Of a stretch of DNA of 64,000 nucleotides, positions 38,531-48,452 are shown piece by piece; the first letter of the stretch is position 1, and each line of letters begins with the position of its first letter. A model generated the notes under the pieces. It had not been told where the DNA came from. It saw only the letters and a list, made by a program, of their open reading frames with translations, and searched no databases. Both the position numbers and the translations under genes were made by a program. Source of the stretch: CAVYXZ01 sp963772595. GTDB taxonomy: Bacteria; Chloroflexota; Anaerolineae; Aggregatilineales; Phototrophicaceae. The stretch is taken from assembly GCA_963772595.1 (NCBI GenBank), contig CAVYXZ010000014.1:372001-436000 (forward strand). The letters are read 5' to 3'.

Positions 38531-39730
38531 CTAGCGGCGTTTGCGCAGGAAGGTCGGGATCTCGATGTCGTCTTCGTCGTAAACGACCGGCTCCTGCGGC
38601 TGCGGGGCAGCGGGCTGCTGCGGCGGCATGGGCGCATTCTGCTGCTGAGCGGCGCGAGCCTGTTCCTGCTGAATGTTGGCGGGCGGCGGTGCGGCTGCCG
38701 AACGCTGCTGCTGCGGGGCAGGCCGTGAGGTATGGATCGGCTGGCGCGTCGTCAGGTTTTTTGCCACCCGACTCTGCTCGAAGCCAGTAGCGATCACAGT
38801 AATGCGGACCTCGTCGCCCATGCTCTCGTCGATCTGCGCGCCGAAGATGAGGTTGACCTCCGGGTGCGCGCTCTCTTTAATGATGGCCGCCGCTTCGTTG
38901 ATCTCGAAGAGGGTCATATCGGGGCCGCCGGTGATGTTGAATAAAATACCGCGTGCGCCGTCAATGGTCACATCCAGCAGACTGCTGCTGATGGCCGCTT
39001 CAGCGGATTGACGCGCCCGGTCGTCACCCGTTGCACGGCCCACCGCCATGAGGGCAGCGCCGCCTTCGGACATGATCGTCCGCACGTCGGCGAAGTCGAG
39101 GTTAATCAGCGCCGGGACCGTAATCAATTCGGAAATACCCTGAATACCCTGGCGCAGCACGTCGTCGGCCAGTGAGAAAGCCTGCTGGAGTGTCGCGCGT
39201 TTATCCGCGATCTGCGCCAGCCGGTCATTGGGGATCACAATCAGCGTATCCACCTGGCTCTTCAGCGCTTCGATCCCAGCCTCGGCCACCTGTGACCGCC
39301 GCGAGCCTTCGAAGGTAAAGGGCCGCGTTACGACACCGATGGTCAGCGCACCGAGTTCTTTAGAGATCTGCGCGATAATCGGAGACCCACCGGTCCCGGT
39401 GCCGCCGCCCATACCGCAGGCGATGAAGACCATATCGGCCCCGCGCAGCACTTCGTAGAGGTCGTCCTGGCTCTCCTCGGCGGCTTTGCGACCGATCTCC
39501 GGGTTGCCCCCGGCCCCCAGGCCGCGTGTAAGCTTATCGCCGATGCGCACGCGCGTTTTGGCTTTGGAAAGCATCAAGGCCTGGTTATCAGTGTTGACCG
39601 CGATAAACTCAACACCGCCCAGCCCTTCATTAATCATGCGATTGACCGCGTTTCCACCCCCGCCCCCGACACCGACGACCTTGATCTGGGCGAAGCTCTC
39701 TCCCGTAAAATCAGTCATTTCCATACTCAT
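38531..39730 (-). CDS. ftsZ: Cell division protein FtsZ
   Basis: 399 residues; the tubulin-like GTPase that forms the division ring. It has KVVGVGGGGGNAVNRM, the tubulin signature GGGTGTG (about residue 107) and the T7-loop region NLDFADVRTIM. A Gln/Pro-rich linker of about 60 residues is followed by the C-terminal peptide DDIEIPTFLRKRR that binds FtsA and other partners. GGAGG lies 5 bases before ATG 39730. It has its own likely promoter at 39785-39812. Confidence 0.97.
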   Translation of the reverse strand: MSMEMTDFTGESFAQIKVVGVGGGGGNAVNRMINEGLGGVEFIAVNTDNQALMLSKAKTRVRIGDKLTRGLGAGGNPEIGRKAAEESQDDLYEVLRGADMVFIACGMGGGTGTGGSPIIAQISKELGALTIGVVTRPFTFEGSRRSQVAEAGIEALKSQVDTLIVIPNDRLAQIADKRATLQQAFSLADDVLRQGIQGISELITVPALINLDFADVRTIMSEGGAALMAVGRATGDDRARQSAEAAISSSLLDVTIDGARGILFNITGGPDMTLFEINEAAAIIKESAHPEVNLIFGAQIDESMGDEVRITVIATGFEQSRVAKNLTTRQPIHTSRPAPQQQRSAAAPPPANIQQEQARAAQQQNAPMPPQQPAAPQPQEPVVYDEDDIEIPTFLRKRR

Positions 39731-39784
39731 ATCTTCCTCCGAACCACATCGGCGCTCGCTGCCAGGTGAGCAGAATTAAGATTT

Positions 39785-39812
39785 ATTGTACACACAACGG
39801 ATTTCTTGGCAA
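39785..39812 (-). promoter_or_regulatory. Probable promoter of ftsZ
   Basis: Minus strand: -35 TTGCCA, 16-base spacer, -10 TACAAT, 55 bases upstream of the ftsZ start. A 7-bp inverted repeat CGGATTT/AAATCCG overlaps the -35 region and could weaken read-through from ftsA. Confidence 0.6.
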
Positions 39813-39818
39813 ATCCGC

Positions 39819-41060
39819 TTATTGGTGGTCGTCCGGCAAGAGCCGCCGGAAAAATCCCCCTACAATTCCTTTTAAGTCCAGTGCCGAGGCGTAATTCCCG
39901 TTGCCATAATGCACATCCTCGGCGACATCCATCTCCAGCCCCAGGCCCAACAGACCGACGCTTGTGCTGAAGGCCGGGTTGCGCAGCGCATCGGCCATGC
40001 CGGTCAGACGCTCCGGCTTTGCCATGCGCACCGGCAGTCCCAGGGCCTCTTGCGCCACTTCACGCAGGCCCGGAAGCTGCGAACTGCCGCCGGTAATCAC
40101 CGCCCCAGCGCGCAGCAGACCATTATAGCCAGAGCGCTTTATTTCGCGCTGTACCAATTCGAAAATCTCTGCCGTGCGGTATTCGATCACTTCCGCCAGT
40201 TCGTGCCGCGAAAAGGCGGTCGGCATCCCCTCGCCGAAGGGCTGTACGCTGAAGGTCTCGGCGATATTGACCGCCCGGCGCTGCGCGTGACCGTACTGGA
40301 TCTTGACCATTTCAGCTTCGTCAAAGGGTACACGCATCCAGTAGGTGATGTCATTGGTCAAATAGTCCCCTCCGACCTGAATGACCGCCACGTGCCAGAC
40401 TGTGCCCTCGATAAAGATGGCGAGATCCGTCGTACCGCCGCCGATGTCGATGACGACCACGCCCATGTCTTTCTCTTCGGGCGACAGCACTGTGTAGCCG
40501 GAGGCCAGCGGATTCAAAATGAAGCGGTCCACCACCACCTTCGCGTTCTCGACCAATTCTTCCAGGTTCGCCACGCAGCTTGAGGAGGCGGTAATAATGT
40601 GGGCCTCCATTTCCAGACGGAAGCCGTGCATCCCAATCGGGCTGCGGACCCGTTCCTGGTCATCCAGCGAATAGCTGCGCGGGACGACGTGCAGCACCTC
40701 GCGGTTATGTGGAATCGCAATCGCGCGCGCCGCATCCATCGCCCGGTCCAGGTCTTCGCGGTTGACTGCCCGCTGGCTGGTGATGCCCACCATCCCCCGG
40801 CTGCTGATCGAGGCGATATGATTGCCAGAAATGCTGACGAAGGCCCGGCTAATGTCGTAGCCGCTGCTCTTCTCGGCCTTGTGGACCGAAGCAGAAATCG
40901 CCGCTGTCAGCGCTTCCAGATCATTGACGATGCCCTGTTTCATGCCCCGGCTGGGTTCAACACCCGCGCCCACCACGAAGACATCGTCCTCACGGACCTG
41001 GCCGACAATCGTACAGATTTTGCTTGTGCCTACATCGATCCCGACAACCAGATCAGCCAT
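39819..41060 (-). CDS. ftsA: Cell division protein FtsA
   Basis: 413 residues; an actin-fold protein that tethers FtsZ to the membrane. It has VVGIDVGTSKICTIVG (phosphate 1), VVVIDIGGGTTDLAIF (phosphate 2) and ITGGSSQLPGL (adenosine loop). The C-terminus (GGFFRRLLPDDHQ) contains a short amphipathic piece that may serve as the membrane-targeting sequence. It lies between ftsQ and ftsZ. Confidence 0.96.
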   Translation of the reverse strand: MADLVVGIDVGTSKICTIVGQVREDDVFVVGAGVEPSRGMKQGIVNDLEALTAAISASVHKAEKSSGYDISRAFVSISGNHIASISSRGMVGITSQRAVNREDLDRAMDAARAIAIPHNREVLHVVPRSYSLDDQERVRSPIGMHGFRLEMEAHIITASSSCVANLEELVENAKVVVDRFILNPLASGYTVLSPEEKDMGVVVIDIGGGTTDLAIFIEGTVWHVAVIQVGGDYLTNDITYWMRVPFDEAEMVKIQYGHAQRRAVNIAETFSVQPFGEGMPTAFSRHELAEVIEYRTAEIFELVQREIKRSGYNGLLRAGAVITGGSSQLPGLREVAQEALGLPVRMAKPERLTGMADALRNPAFSTSVGLLGLGLEMDVAEDVHYGNGNYASALDLKGIVGGFFRRLLPDDHQ

Positions 41061-41067
41061 AAGCAGG

Positions 41068-41880
41068 TTAAGAACCCCCCACGTAAAACGGCGCGTTGGT
41101 GTTGGCGACGTTGATACTGCTTACTTGAATGTTACGCGAAAGTAAATTCTGGACAAGCGCATCATACACAACCGCCTTGTTGGGCATGTCGGTGCCGGTC
41201 CCAAACCAGGCTTCCCAACCCTGGCTGGCGTTGAAGCCCAGGCCGTATTCTGGATCATAACGCATGACCCCAATATCAGGGAACAGGCTGTGGAGCTGCA
41301 ATGCGCCACCGACAATATCCGGGTCCACCTGCACGTTCGGCCCCAGCGGCCCCTCTACTGAGTCATCGGCCACGACGCGCAGCAAATCCGAGCGTTCTTC
41401 ACGCAGCAGCATCACCCGCCCGCGCAGGTCAATCCAGGTCGCCACGCCTGCCTGCTCCCAGACCAGCGCCGGCTGCCGTTCTTCGATGACAATGCGGACC
41501 ATCTGCGGCGGCCAACCGACTTCGACCTGAGCATCCGCTACCGTCGTCGAGCGCAGAATCGACTGCCGCACCTGCTCTGGGTCAATCCAGAACACGTGAA
41601 TGTGGTCGATCTGCGACAAGTCGAAGACTTCCTGCACGCTCAGGTACTGCAAGCCCCCGACAGCAATCGACCGGCGGTCCTGGACATAGAAGGCGCTGGC
41701 ACTGAAGAACAGGACCAGCAGGCCCACCAGGCTCACAACGATCAGTGCGCTAACTAAACGCGCACTGGGTAAACTGCGCCCCTGCACCCCGTGCGGCGCG
41801 TGCTCGCTCTTTCTTGCCCCTGTGCCCCGCCAGATTCCCGGCGCACGGGTCGTCCGCCGCCGCCCTTCACGCGATGCCAT
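41068..41880 (-). CDS. ftsQ: Cell division protein FtsQ/DivIB
   Basis: 270 residues. A long basic cytoplasmic tail (about 40 residues) precedes one membrane helix (ALIVVSLVGLLVLFFSASAFYV). A POTRA-type domain follows (LQYLSVQEVFDLSQID ... VWIDPEQVRQSI-like strands), then WPPQMVRIVIEERQPALVW and VATWIDLRGRV. The length is standard. Its position between murB and ftsA is classic. Confidence 0.9.
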   Translation of the reverse strand: MASREGRRRTTRAPGIWRGTGARKSEHAPHGVQGRSLPSARLVSALIVVSLVGLLVLFFSASAFYVQDRRSIAVGGLQYLSVQEVFDLSQIDHIHVFWIDPEQVRQSILRSTTVADAQVEVGWPPQMVRIVIEERQPALVWEQAGVATWIDLRGRVMLLREERSDLLRVVADDSVEGPLGPNVQVDPDIVGGALQLHSLFPDIGVMRYDPEYGLGFNASQGWEAWFGTGTDMPNKAVVYDALVQNLLSRNIQVSSINVANTNAPFYVGGS

Positions 41881-41928
41881 TTACCCATTTTCCAACATTA
41901 ACCCACATAGCAACTATACGTCAATCCC

Positions 41929-42834
41929 TCATAGCTGTCCACCGATTATCTCGATCTCTAGCTCCAGAGTAACCCCTTGAGTCTCAGCCACCACCGCCTG
42001 CACATGCCGAATCAGGCTGATGTAATCCTTTGCGCTGGCCCGACCGCGATTAATAAAGAAGTTGGCATGGACCGGCGAGACCTGCGCGCCCCCGATTTGA
42101 TAAGCCTTCAGCCCAGCGGCCTCGATCAAACGCCCGGCATAATCACCCGGCGGATTCTTGAAGATGCTGCCCAGGCTGGCCCCCGGCGGCTGGGTCGATT
42201 TGCGATACTCAGCGAACTCGTCCATGCGCGTCTGAATCGCTGCCGGATCGTCGGGTTTCAATCGTAGCATGGCTTCCAACACCAGAAAACGCTTATCTGT
42301 TCGCGCTTTCAAGCTGGAATGGCGGTAGGCATAATCAAGATCGGCCAGACTGTAGCGCTGCCGTCCAACTTCAGGCTCCAGAACAATCACTTCCTGTACG
42401 ACACTCGCCATATCGCCGCCATGCGCCCCGGCATTGTTGACGACCGCGCCGCCAACCGTCCCCGGCACACTGATGACCCACTCCAGCCCGGCCAGTCCCT
42501 GTGCCTGACAGCGGCGTGCCAGAAAGCCCAGGTTGGTCCCGCTGCTGGCGCTGACCGCTCCGGCCCCGTCAAAATGGAGACCGGCCACGTGATTGATAAC
42601 CACCAGCCCCGCAACGCCCTCATCGGCCACCAGGACGTTGGCCCCGGCCCCCAGGATGCGCAGCGGTATCGTCTGTGCCCAGGCCATCTGGACCACTTCG
42701 GCCAGATCGGTCACCGAGTCGCGCGCGACATACAGATATTCTGCCGGGCCGCCCAGCCGCGCCGCCGTATATTTCGCCAGCGATTCGCCGCGCAGCAGAC
42801 GCTTCCCCAGGCGGCCTTGCAGCGTCGCGCTCAC
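41929..42834 (-). CDS. murB: UDP-N-acetylenolpyruvoylglucosamine reductase
   Basis: 301 residues; an FAD enzyme completing UDP-MurNAc. FAD-binding parts are RILGAGANVLVADEG and VISVPGTVGGAVVNNAGAHGGD. The catalytic serine region is GASLGSIFKNPPGDYAGRLIEAAGL, and the ending ELEIEIIG carries the conserved Glu. ATG 42834 overlaps the murC stop in ATGA, so the two are translationally coupled. Confidence 0.95.
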   Translation of the reverse strand: MSATLQGRLGKRLLRGESLAKYTAARLGGPAEYLYVARDSVTDLAEVVQMAWAQTIPLRILGAGANVLVADEGVAGLVVINHVAGLHFDGAGAVSASSGTNLGFLARRCQAQGLAGLEWVISVPGTVGGAVVNNAGAHGGDMASVVQEVIVLEPEVGRQRYSLADLDYAYRHSSLKARTDKRFLVLEAMLRLKPDDPAAIQTRMDEFAEYRKSTQPPGASLGSIFKNPPGDYAGRLIEAAGLKAYQIGGAQVSPVHANFFINRGRASAKDYISLIRHVQAVVAETQGVTLELEIEIIGGQL

Positions 42835-44217
42835 GGCTGCCGCAGCTTCAGGTAATTCACGCCGATCAAAGGCGCATCACCCGCGCTCATAATCAGGATC
42901 ACGGCAGGCGCTTCAACATGCTGGTCGAGATAGCGCACGGCATCGTCCAGCGTGGGCGTGTGATGGACATCCTCATGCCGGATGGCCGCTGCCAGATCCG
43001 CCGCGCTCACACCCGGCACTGGGTCCTCACGGGCTGCGTAAATATCTGTCAGCAGGACGTGATCCGCCGCCTCGAAAGCCCCCAGGTAAGCATCCCACAA
43101 GCGTTTGAATCCGGCTGTAGGTATGCGGCTGCCAGACAGCCCACAGCGTCCGCCCCGGAAAACGCGCCCGCGCCGCCTCAAGATTCACGCGAATAGCCGT
43201 CGGGTGGTGGGCATAATCGTCGATCACCAGCACGCCGCCGACCTCGGCCCGCGCCTGGAAACGCCGCCCAGCCCCCTGGAAGCTCGCCAGCGCCTGCGCC
43301 GCCTGTTCAAAGGGCACGCCCTGATGATCCGCCACCATCAGCGCCGCCAGCGCGTTGAGCACGTTGAAATCGCCCGGAATTTGCAGGCTGACCTTGCCCA
43401 GCGAGTCGCCCTCGCGCAGCACCTCGAAGACCGTGTGGTAATCGGCATCCAGGCCGATGTTGACCGCGCGCCAGGCGGCCTGCGGGTTGGCGATGCCGTA
43501 GGTCAGCACCGGGAACCCGGCCACCAACTGGTTGTTGGCGATAATCGAAGCGGTAGGATCATCAGCGCAGGCGATCAGCAGCCCATCCTGCGGCAGCAGC
43601 GCAGCAAACTGGTTGAAGGCGCGCACCAGATCCGCCGGAGACTTGAAGAAATCCGGGTGATCGTATTCCACGTTGGTCACGACCGCCACCTGGGGCCGCA
43701 GGCCGTGAAACATGTTGTCGTACTCGTCGGCCTCGATCATGAAGGCTGGTCCTGTACCCAGCCCGGCATTGCGCCCATTGCTGCGCAGGATGCCGCCAAT
43801 AATGTAGCTGGGGTCCTGCCCGGTCTCCATCAGAATGTGAGTCGCCATAGAGGTCGTGGTCGTCTTGCCGTGAGTCCCGGCGATGGCGATGGCCGTCTGG
43901 CCGCTCATCAGGTCGGCGATGACTTCGGCGCGTTTATAGACCGGGATCTTGAGCGCCCGTGCCATCGTGACTTCGGGGTGATCCGGCGCAACCGCCGAGG
44001 AGATCAGGACCATTTCGGCCCCCATCACGCGCTGCGGGTCCTCGCCGATGAAGACCTCTGCTCCCTCGGCTGCCAGGGCTTGAGTCAGCGGGTTGGCGCG
44101 CCGGTCCGAACCGGAGACGTCGTAACCCTGCGCCAGGAGAATCCGCGCCAGGGCCGACATGCCAAAGCCGCCGATGCCAACGATGTGGATGTGCTGGCCG
44201 GGTATAAAGCGAGGCAT
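42831..44217 (-). CDS. murC: UDP-N-acetylmuramate-L-alanine ligase (frame break)
   Basis: About 461 residues after repair; adds L-Ala to UDP-MurNAc. It has HIVGIGGFGMSALARILL at the start, the P-loop AIAGTHGKTTTTSM, EADEYDNMFHGLRP, VIDDYAHHPTAI and WQPHTYSR. One surplus base at about 43110 breaks the frame right after HTYSR. The other frame gives FKRLWDAYLGAFEAADHVLL and the remaining C-terminus. Confidence 0.95.
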
Positions 44218-44233
44218 GGACGCGCCCCCTCGA

Positions 44234-44764
44234 TCAGATGACGATCAATACGAACAAGAACAGGACGATCACGGCCACCGCCAGCGGATCGCCGGAGCCG
44301 TTGACCCCGCCGCCCAACACCACCAGCGGCAGCATTTGCAGCACCTGGGCACTGGATGAACCGGGCGCGGGTGCGATGACCGCTGGAGCCAGCGGGTAAT
44401 TGTTAATGTCCATAAAATACCAGATGGATCCCCAGATCAGGTAGCCGTTAATGAAGCCGACCACCGCCCCCAGGACACTTTCCTGCAAAGTGCTGCGTCC
44501 GCCCCGGTCGCCCCGCCCCAGGGCGCGAGTCTGGTAAGCGAAGAAGACAATCGCCACGAAAATGCCCGATTGAATGAGAAAGACCTGATCCAGCGACACG
44601 CCGTTGAGAATGGTGCCGCGCAGCAGGGTATCGAATTGAAAGAGCGCGAACAGGCCCAGGATGATCCCGGCCATGGCGATCAGTTCCTTGTTCCAGCCGC
44701 GCAGATAGCCGATCACCGCGAAGAAGATCGACATCATCAACAGGACCGCCGAGAGTTCGATCAC
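44234..44764 (-). CDS. CvpA-like membrane protein
   Basis: 176 residues with about five membrane segments (LSAVLLMMSIFFAVIGYLRGWNKELIAMAGIILGLFALF; FLIQSGIFVAIVFFAY; SVLGAVVGFINGYLIWGSIWYFM; AVAVIVLFLFVLIVI). The GxxRGxxxE-like start and GAVVGFINGYLIW are of CvpA type. ATG overlaps the murG stop in ATGA. CvpA is not a standard dcw gene, and its coupling to murG suggests an envelope role here (inference). Confidence 0.65.
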   Translation of the reverse strand: MIELSAVLLMMSIFFAVIGYLRGWNKELIAMAGIILGLFALFQFDTLLRGTILNGVSLDQVFLIQSGIFVAIVFFAYQTRALGRGDRGGRSTLQESVLGAVVGFINGYLIWGSIWYFMDINNYPLAPAVIAPAPGSSSAQVLQMLPLVVLGGGVNGSGDPLAVAVIVLFLFVLIVI

Positions 44765-45865
44765 AGCGACTCTCCCGTCAACTGCACCAGACTGCTTGCC
44801 AGATGCTGCGCGCCATCGCGCCGGGCCAGCGCCCGCGCCTGCTGCCGCATCGCATCCAGCCGTGCCGGTTCCTTGAGCAAGCTCATTAGCGTGGGCAGCA
44901 AGTCCTGTGTCAGGCGCTCATCCTCCAGGCACAGCGCCGCGCCATGCGAGACCAGATAATCGGCGTTGACCTTCTGGTAGCGCCAGGCATAAGGATAAGG
45001 CACCAGAATGGAGGCCAGACCGAAATAGGGGAACTCCGCCAGCGTGCTGGCCCCGGCCCGGCTGAGGCACCAGATCGGCGGCGGCCTGCGCCAGCCCCAT
45101 CTCGTGATGCAAATAAGGGAAAGCGTGATAATCGGCATGGTTCAGTGCATCGCGGCGCGCTTCGACCTCCGGCCAATCCAGCGTCCCGCTGACGTGGATC
45201 ACCTGAAGGCCCTCGGCCAGCAGTTCCGGCAGAATCGCCAGCAGCGCCCGGTTCAGGCTGCGCGCTCCCCGGCTGCCGCCAAAAACCAGCAGGACCGGAC
45301 GCGCCGCATCCAGGCCAAAATGGGCCAACCCGGCCTCACGGGTCGCTTCGGCGAAGGCTTCGCGCAGCGGATAGCCGGTCACTTCGGTAGGGGTGTTGGG
45401 GAAATACTGCGCCGAATCGTCGAGCGTCAGCGCCACACGGCTCGCCAGCCGACGCAGCAGACGAATCGCGGAGCCAGGTTCGATGTCCGGCAGGAAGATC
45501 ATCACCGGCACGCGCCGCAGCCCGGCAGCCAGCGCCACCGGCAGCCCGCTCCAGCCGCCGGTCAGCAGCAGCGCCTGCGGGCGATAGCGCAGCATCAAGC
45601 CCAGGGCCTGTACGCTGCCAATGACATAATAGAGGAGGCTCAACAGCCGCCGAGGCAGGCTCACCCCGGCAATCGGCCCGGCTTTGACGTCGTCATAGGC
45701 CGCAAAGGGGAGCGCCGATTCCTGTACGAGATCACGCTCCAGGCCGCCGCTGCCCACGAAGTAAAGTTTCACCTGGGGATTGTCTTTGACCAGCGCCTCA
45801 GCTACGGCCAGGGCGGGATACACGTGCCCCCCCGTGCCGCCCGCTGCGATCATGATTCGTAACAC
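44761..45865 (-). CDS. murG: Lipid II synthase MurG (frame break)
   Basis: About 367 residues after repair; the GT28 transferase that adds GlcNAc to lipid I on the inner membrane face. It has IMIAAGGTGGHVYPALAVAEAL, LLTGGWSGLPVALAAGL, VFGGSRGARSLN and LSRAGASTLAEFPYFGLASILVPYPYA. One surplus base near 45067 separates AAADLV from LSRAGAS. GTG 45865 is preferred because GGAG lies 6 bases before it; an in-frame ATG follows four codons later. Confidence 0.95.
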
Positions 45866-45891
45866 GCTTTCTCCGATCAGGCACAGCCTGT

Positions 45892-47046
45892 TCACGCGCG
45901 CTGATTCGCGCCACGCTCAGCAGCAGGCCCGTTCCCGCCATCAAGCACAATCAGCGAGGACCCGCCATAGCTGATAAAAGGCAGCGGCACCCCGGTCGAG
46001 GGCACGACTGCCGTCATCACGGCGATGTTCAGCAGGGCCTTCGACACCACCCAGAGCGTCAGACCTGCCGCCAGCAGCGCGCCAAAAGGATCCACGGCCC
46101 GGCGTGCAATCTGGAATCCGCGAATCACCAGCGCTACATATAATAGCACGACCAGCGACGCGCCGATAACGCCTAACTCCTCTCCAATCACCGCGAAGAT
46201 GCTGTCGGTATGCGGCGCGGGCAGGTAGCCGAACTTCTGGCGTCCATTGCCCAGGCCCACCCCGGTCCAGCCCCCATTGCGGAAGGCGATAATCGCCTGC
46301 TGCACGTGATAATTGGCCTGCGTCAGGTCGGTGATCCCGGCCACATAGCTTGTGACACGGCTTTCCGCATAAATAGGCAGCAGGCCGAAGCGCGTCACAA
46401 TGGCCCCCGCTACAAAGGCAATGACCAGCCCGGTCAGCACCTGCCGGTAGTCCGCCCCGGCCAGGAAGAACATCGTGCCGCAGACGACCAGGATCACCGC
46501 CGCCGTGCTCAGGTCCGGCTGGAGCATCACCAGGCCGCTGACGAAGCCGACCAGCACCGAAAATGGCAGCAATCCGTAGGCTAAGCTGCGGATTCGCGTT
46601 CGCCGCGAACTGAGCCAGGCTGCCATATAGATCACCATGACCAGTTCCGCTGCTTCGCCCGGTTGGAACGAGCCGTTGATAAGCGCGCGCCGTGCGCCAA
46701 AGGTATCGTCACCGAAGAGCAGCACCGCGATCAGCAAGCCAATCGCCACCAGCAGCAGCAGCACCGCAAAGCGCCGCCAGATGCGGTAATCAATGAAGGT
46801 CATCACCAGGAGCGCTACGGTACCAAGCCCCAGATTGCGCAGGTGACGCATAATCATATAGGTTTCGCTGCCGAAGCTCTGATAACTCCAGTCGAAGGTC
46901 GCGCTGTAGACCATCATGATCCCGATAGCCAGCAGCGCGCCGACTATCGTCACCAGATAGGGGTCCAGGGAAACTGCGATGCGCCGCTGGCGCTCGACCG
47001 GGCGGGCGGTCTCGTCTACAAAAGTGGGGATTGAGCGGTCTGCCAT
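45892..47046 (-). CDS. ftsW: Septal peptidoglycan polymerase FtsW (C-terminal frame break)
   Basis: 384 residues as read; a SEDS-family glycosyltransferase with ten membrane helices. It shows SATFDWSYQSFGSETYM, SFQPGEAAELVMVIYMA, MLQPDLSTAAVI, NGRQKFGYLPAPHTDSIFAVIGEELG and PSTGVPLPFISYGGSS. After that the frame gives a polar tail, but the next frame gives LMAGTGLLLSVARIS, the expected last helix. A surplus base near 45943 is therefore likely, which would move the stop to 45798 and overlap murG by 68 bases. Confidence 0.93.
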   Translation of the reverse strand: MADRSIPTFVDETARPVERQRRIAVSLDPYLVTIVGALLAIGIMMVYSATFDWSYQSFGSETYMIMRHLRNLGLGTVALLVMTFIDYRIWRRFAVLLLLVAIGLLIAVLLFGDDTFGARRALINGSFQPGEAAELVMVIYMAAWLSSRRTRIRSLAYGLLPFSVLVGFVSGLVMLQPDLSTAAVILVVCGTMFFLAGADYRQVLTGLVIAFVAGAIVTRFGLLPIYAESRVTSYVAGITDLTQANYHVQQAIIAFRNGGWTGVGLGNGRQKFGYLPAPHTDSIFAVIGEELGVIGASLVVLLYVALVIRGFQIARRAVDPFGALLAAGLTLWVVSKALLNIAVMTAVVPSTGVPLPFISYGGSSLIVLDGGNGPAAERGANQRA

Positions 47047-47077
47047 ACAGTCCTTCAGTGACTCTCTACGCTATCCA

Positions 47078-48445
47078 TTATAGTTGCATCACCAGTTGGC
47101 GAAAGTGCTCGCCGCGCTGGACGAAATCGACATAGGCGTCATAACTGGTGCCACCCGGCGAGAGCAGCACCACGTCACCCGCCTGCGCCATCGCCGCAGC
47201 CACGTCAACCGCCTCGGCCAGCGTCTCCACCTGAGTCACGGGCTGATCGCGGTGGACCAGGCGCTGGATCGTCTCGACAATCTGGGCAGCAACCGCGCCG
47301 AAGGCTATGATATGCCGCGATTTTTCCAGCGCCAGTAACAGCATCTCTTCCCAGGGTAGATTCTTGTCTTTGCCGCCCAGCAGCAGGATCAGCGGTTCGT
47401 CGTAACTGCGCAGGGCCGCCAGCACCCGTTCCGGCGCGGTGGCGATACTGTCATTGACGTAGGTAATGTCGTTCAGCACGCGCACCACTTCCAGGCGATG
47501 CGGCACGCCTTGAAACTCGCGGATCGCTTCGAGCATCACCGTATCGCTCACGCCCGCCGCCCCGGCTATCGCGCAGGCCGCCAGAATATTCTGGACGTTG
47601 TGCTCGCCGCGCAAGTGAATGTCCTCGCGCTCGCAGACCACGTGCGGCACGCCGTCCGCACTGGAACAGCCCGTCACCAGCAAACGCCGCCCGGCCAGAA
47701 AAGCCCCATCGCTGACCATCTCGTTCATACTGAACCAGGCCAGTTCACCCTCGACGATCACCTCAAGCTGGCGGCTGCCGGGATCATCACGGCCCAGCAC
47801 AGCGATGTCCTGGTCGCTCTGATGCAGCAGCAGTTGAGCTTTGGCCCCGGTGTACTGCTCCATCGTGCCATGCCGGTCGAGATGGTTGGGCGTAATGTTC
47901 AGGACCGCGCCAATATGCGGGCTGCGGGTCATCAATTCGAGTTGAAAGCTGGAAAGTTCCATCACCACCTGATCGCCCGGCTCGATCTGGTCCAGCACGT
48001 CCAACAGTACGTAGCCGATGTTGCCGCCAACCCAGGTCTTGCGACCGGCCTTCCGCAGCATCTCGCCGACCAGGGTGGTCGTGGTGGTCTTGCCTGCGCT
48101 GCCGGTAATGCCGATTACCGGGACCGGACAGCGTTCCAGGAAGAGCTGCGCATCGTTCGACAGTGGAATCTCGCGCCGTATGGCTTCCTGCACAATCGGC
48201 AGGCCCAGCGGCACCCCGCCCGACACGCAGACCAGATCCACATCGTCCAGCAGGCTTTCGGGATGGCTGCCGAGAACGAACTCCACGCCGCTGTAAGCCG
48301 CCAGATTGCCGTTAAAGCTGTCCATCGCCGCCTGATCGCTGACAATCACGGACGCGCCGACCGTCGGCAGCCAGCGGGCCAACGCCCGACCCTGGCGGCC
48401 AAAACCCAGGACAAGGACCTTCTTACGGTGCAGAGGATCGTCCAT
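47078..48445 (-). CDS. murD: UDP-N-acetylmuramoyl-L-alanine-D-glutamate ligase
   Basis: 455 residues, unbroken; adds D-Glu. It has VLVLGFGRQGRALARWL, the P-loop GITGSAGKTTTTTL, VMELSSFQLELM, NITPNHLDRHG, RLEVVRVLNDITYVNDSIATAP and LLLGGKDKNLPW. ATG 48445 begins MDDPLHRKK. It lies between mraY and ftsW. Confidence 0.96.
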   Translation of the reverse strand: MDDPLHRKKVLVLGFGRQGRALARWLPTVGASVIVSDQAAMDSFNGNLAAYSGVEFVLGSHPESLLDDVDLVCVSGGVPLGLPIVQEAIRREIPLSNDAQLFLERCPVPVIGITGSAGKTTTTTLVGEMLRKAGRKTWVGGNIGYVLLDVLDQIEPGDQVVMELSSFQLELMTRSPHIGAVLNITPNHLDRHGTMEQYTGAKAQLLLHQSDQDIAVLGRDDPGSRQLEVIVEGELAWFSMNEMVSDGAFLAGRRLLVTGCSSADGVPHVVCEREDIHLRGEHNVQNILAACAIAGAAGVSDTVMLEAIREFQGVPHRLEVVRVLNDITYVNDSIATAPERVLAALRSYDEPLILLLGGKDKNLPWEEMLLLALEKSRHIIAFGAVAAQIVETIQRLVHRDQPVTQVETLAEAVDVAAAMAQAGDVVLLSPGGTSYDAYVDFVQRGEHFRQLVMQL

Positions 48446-48452
48446 ACCCCGC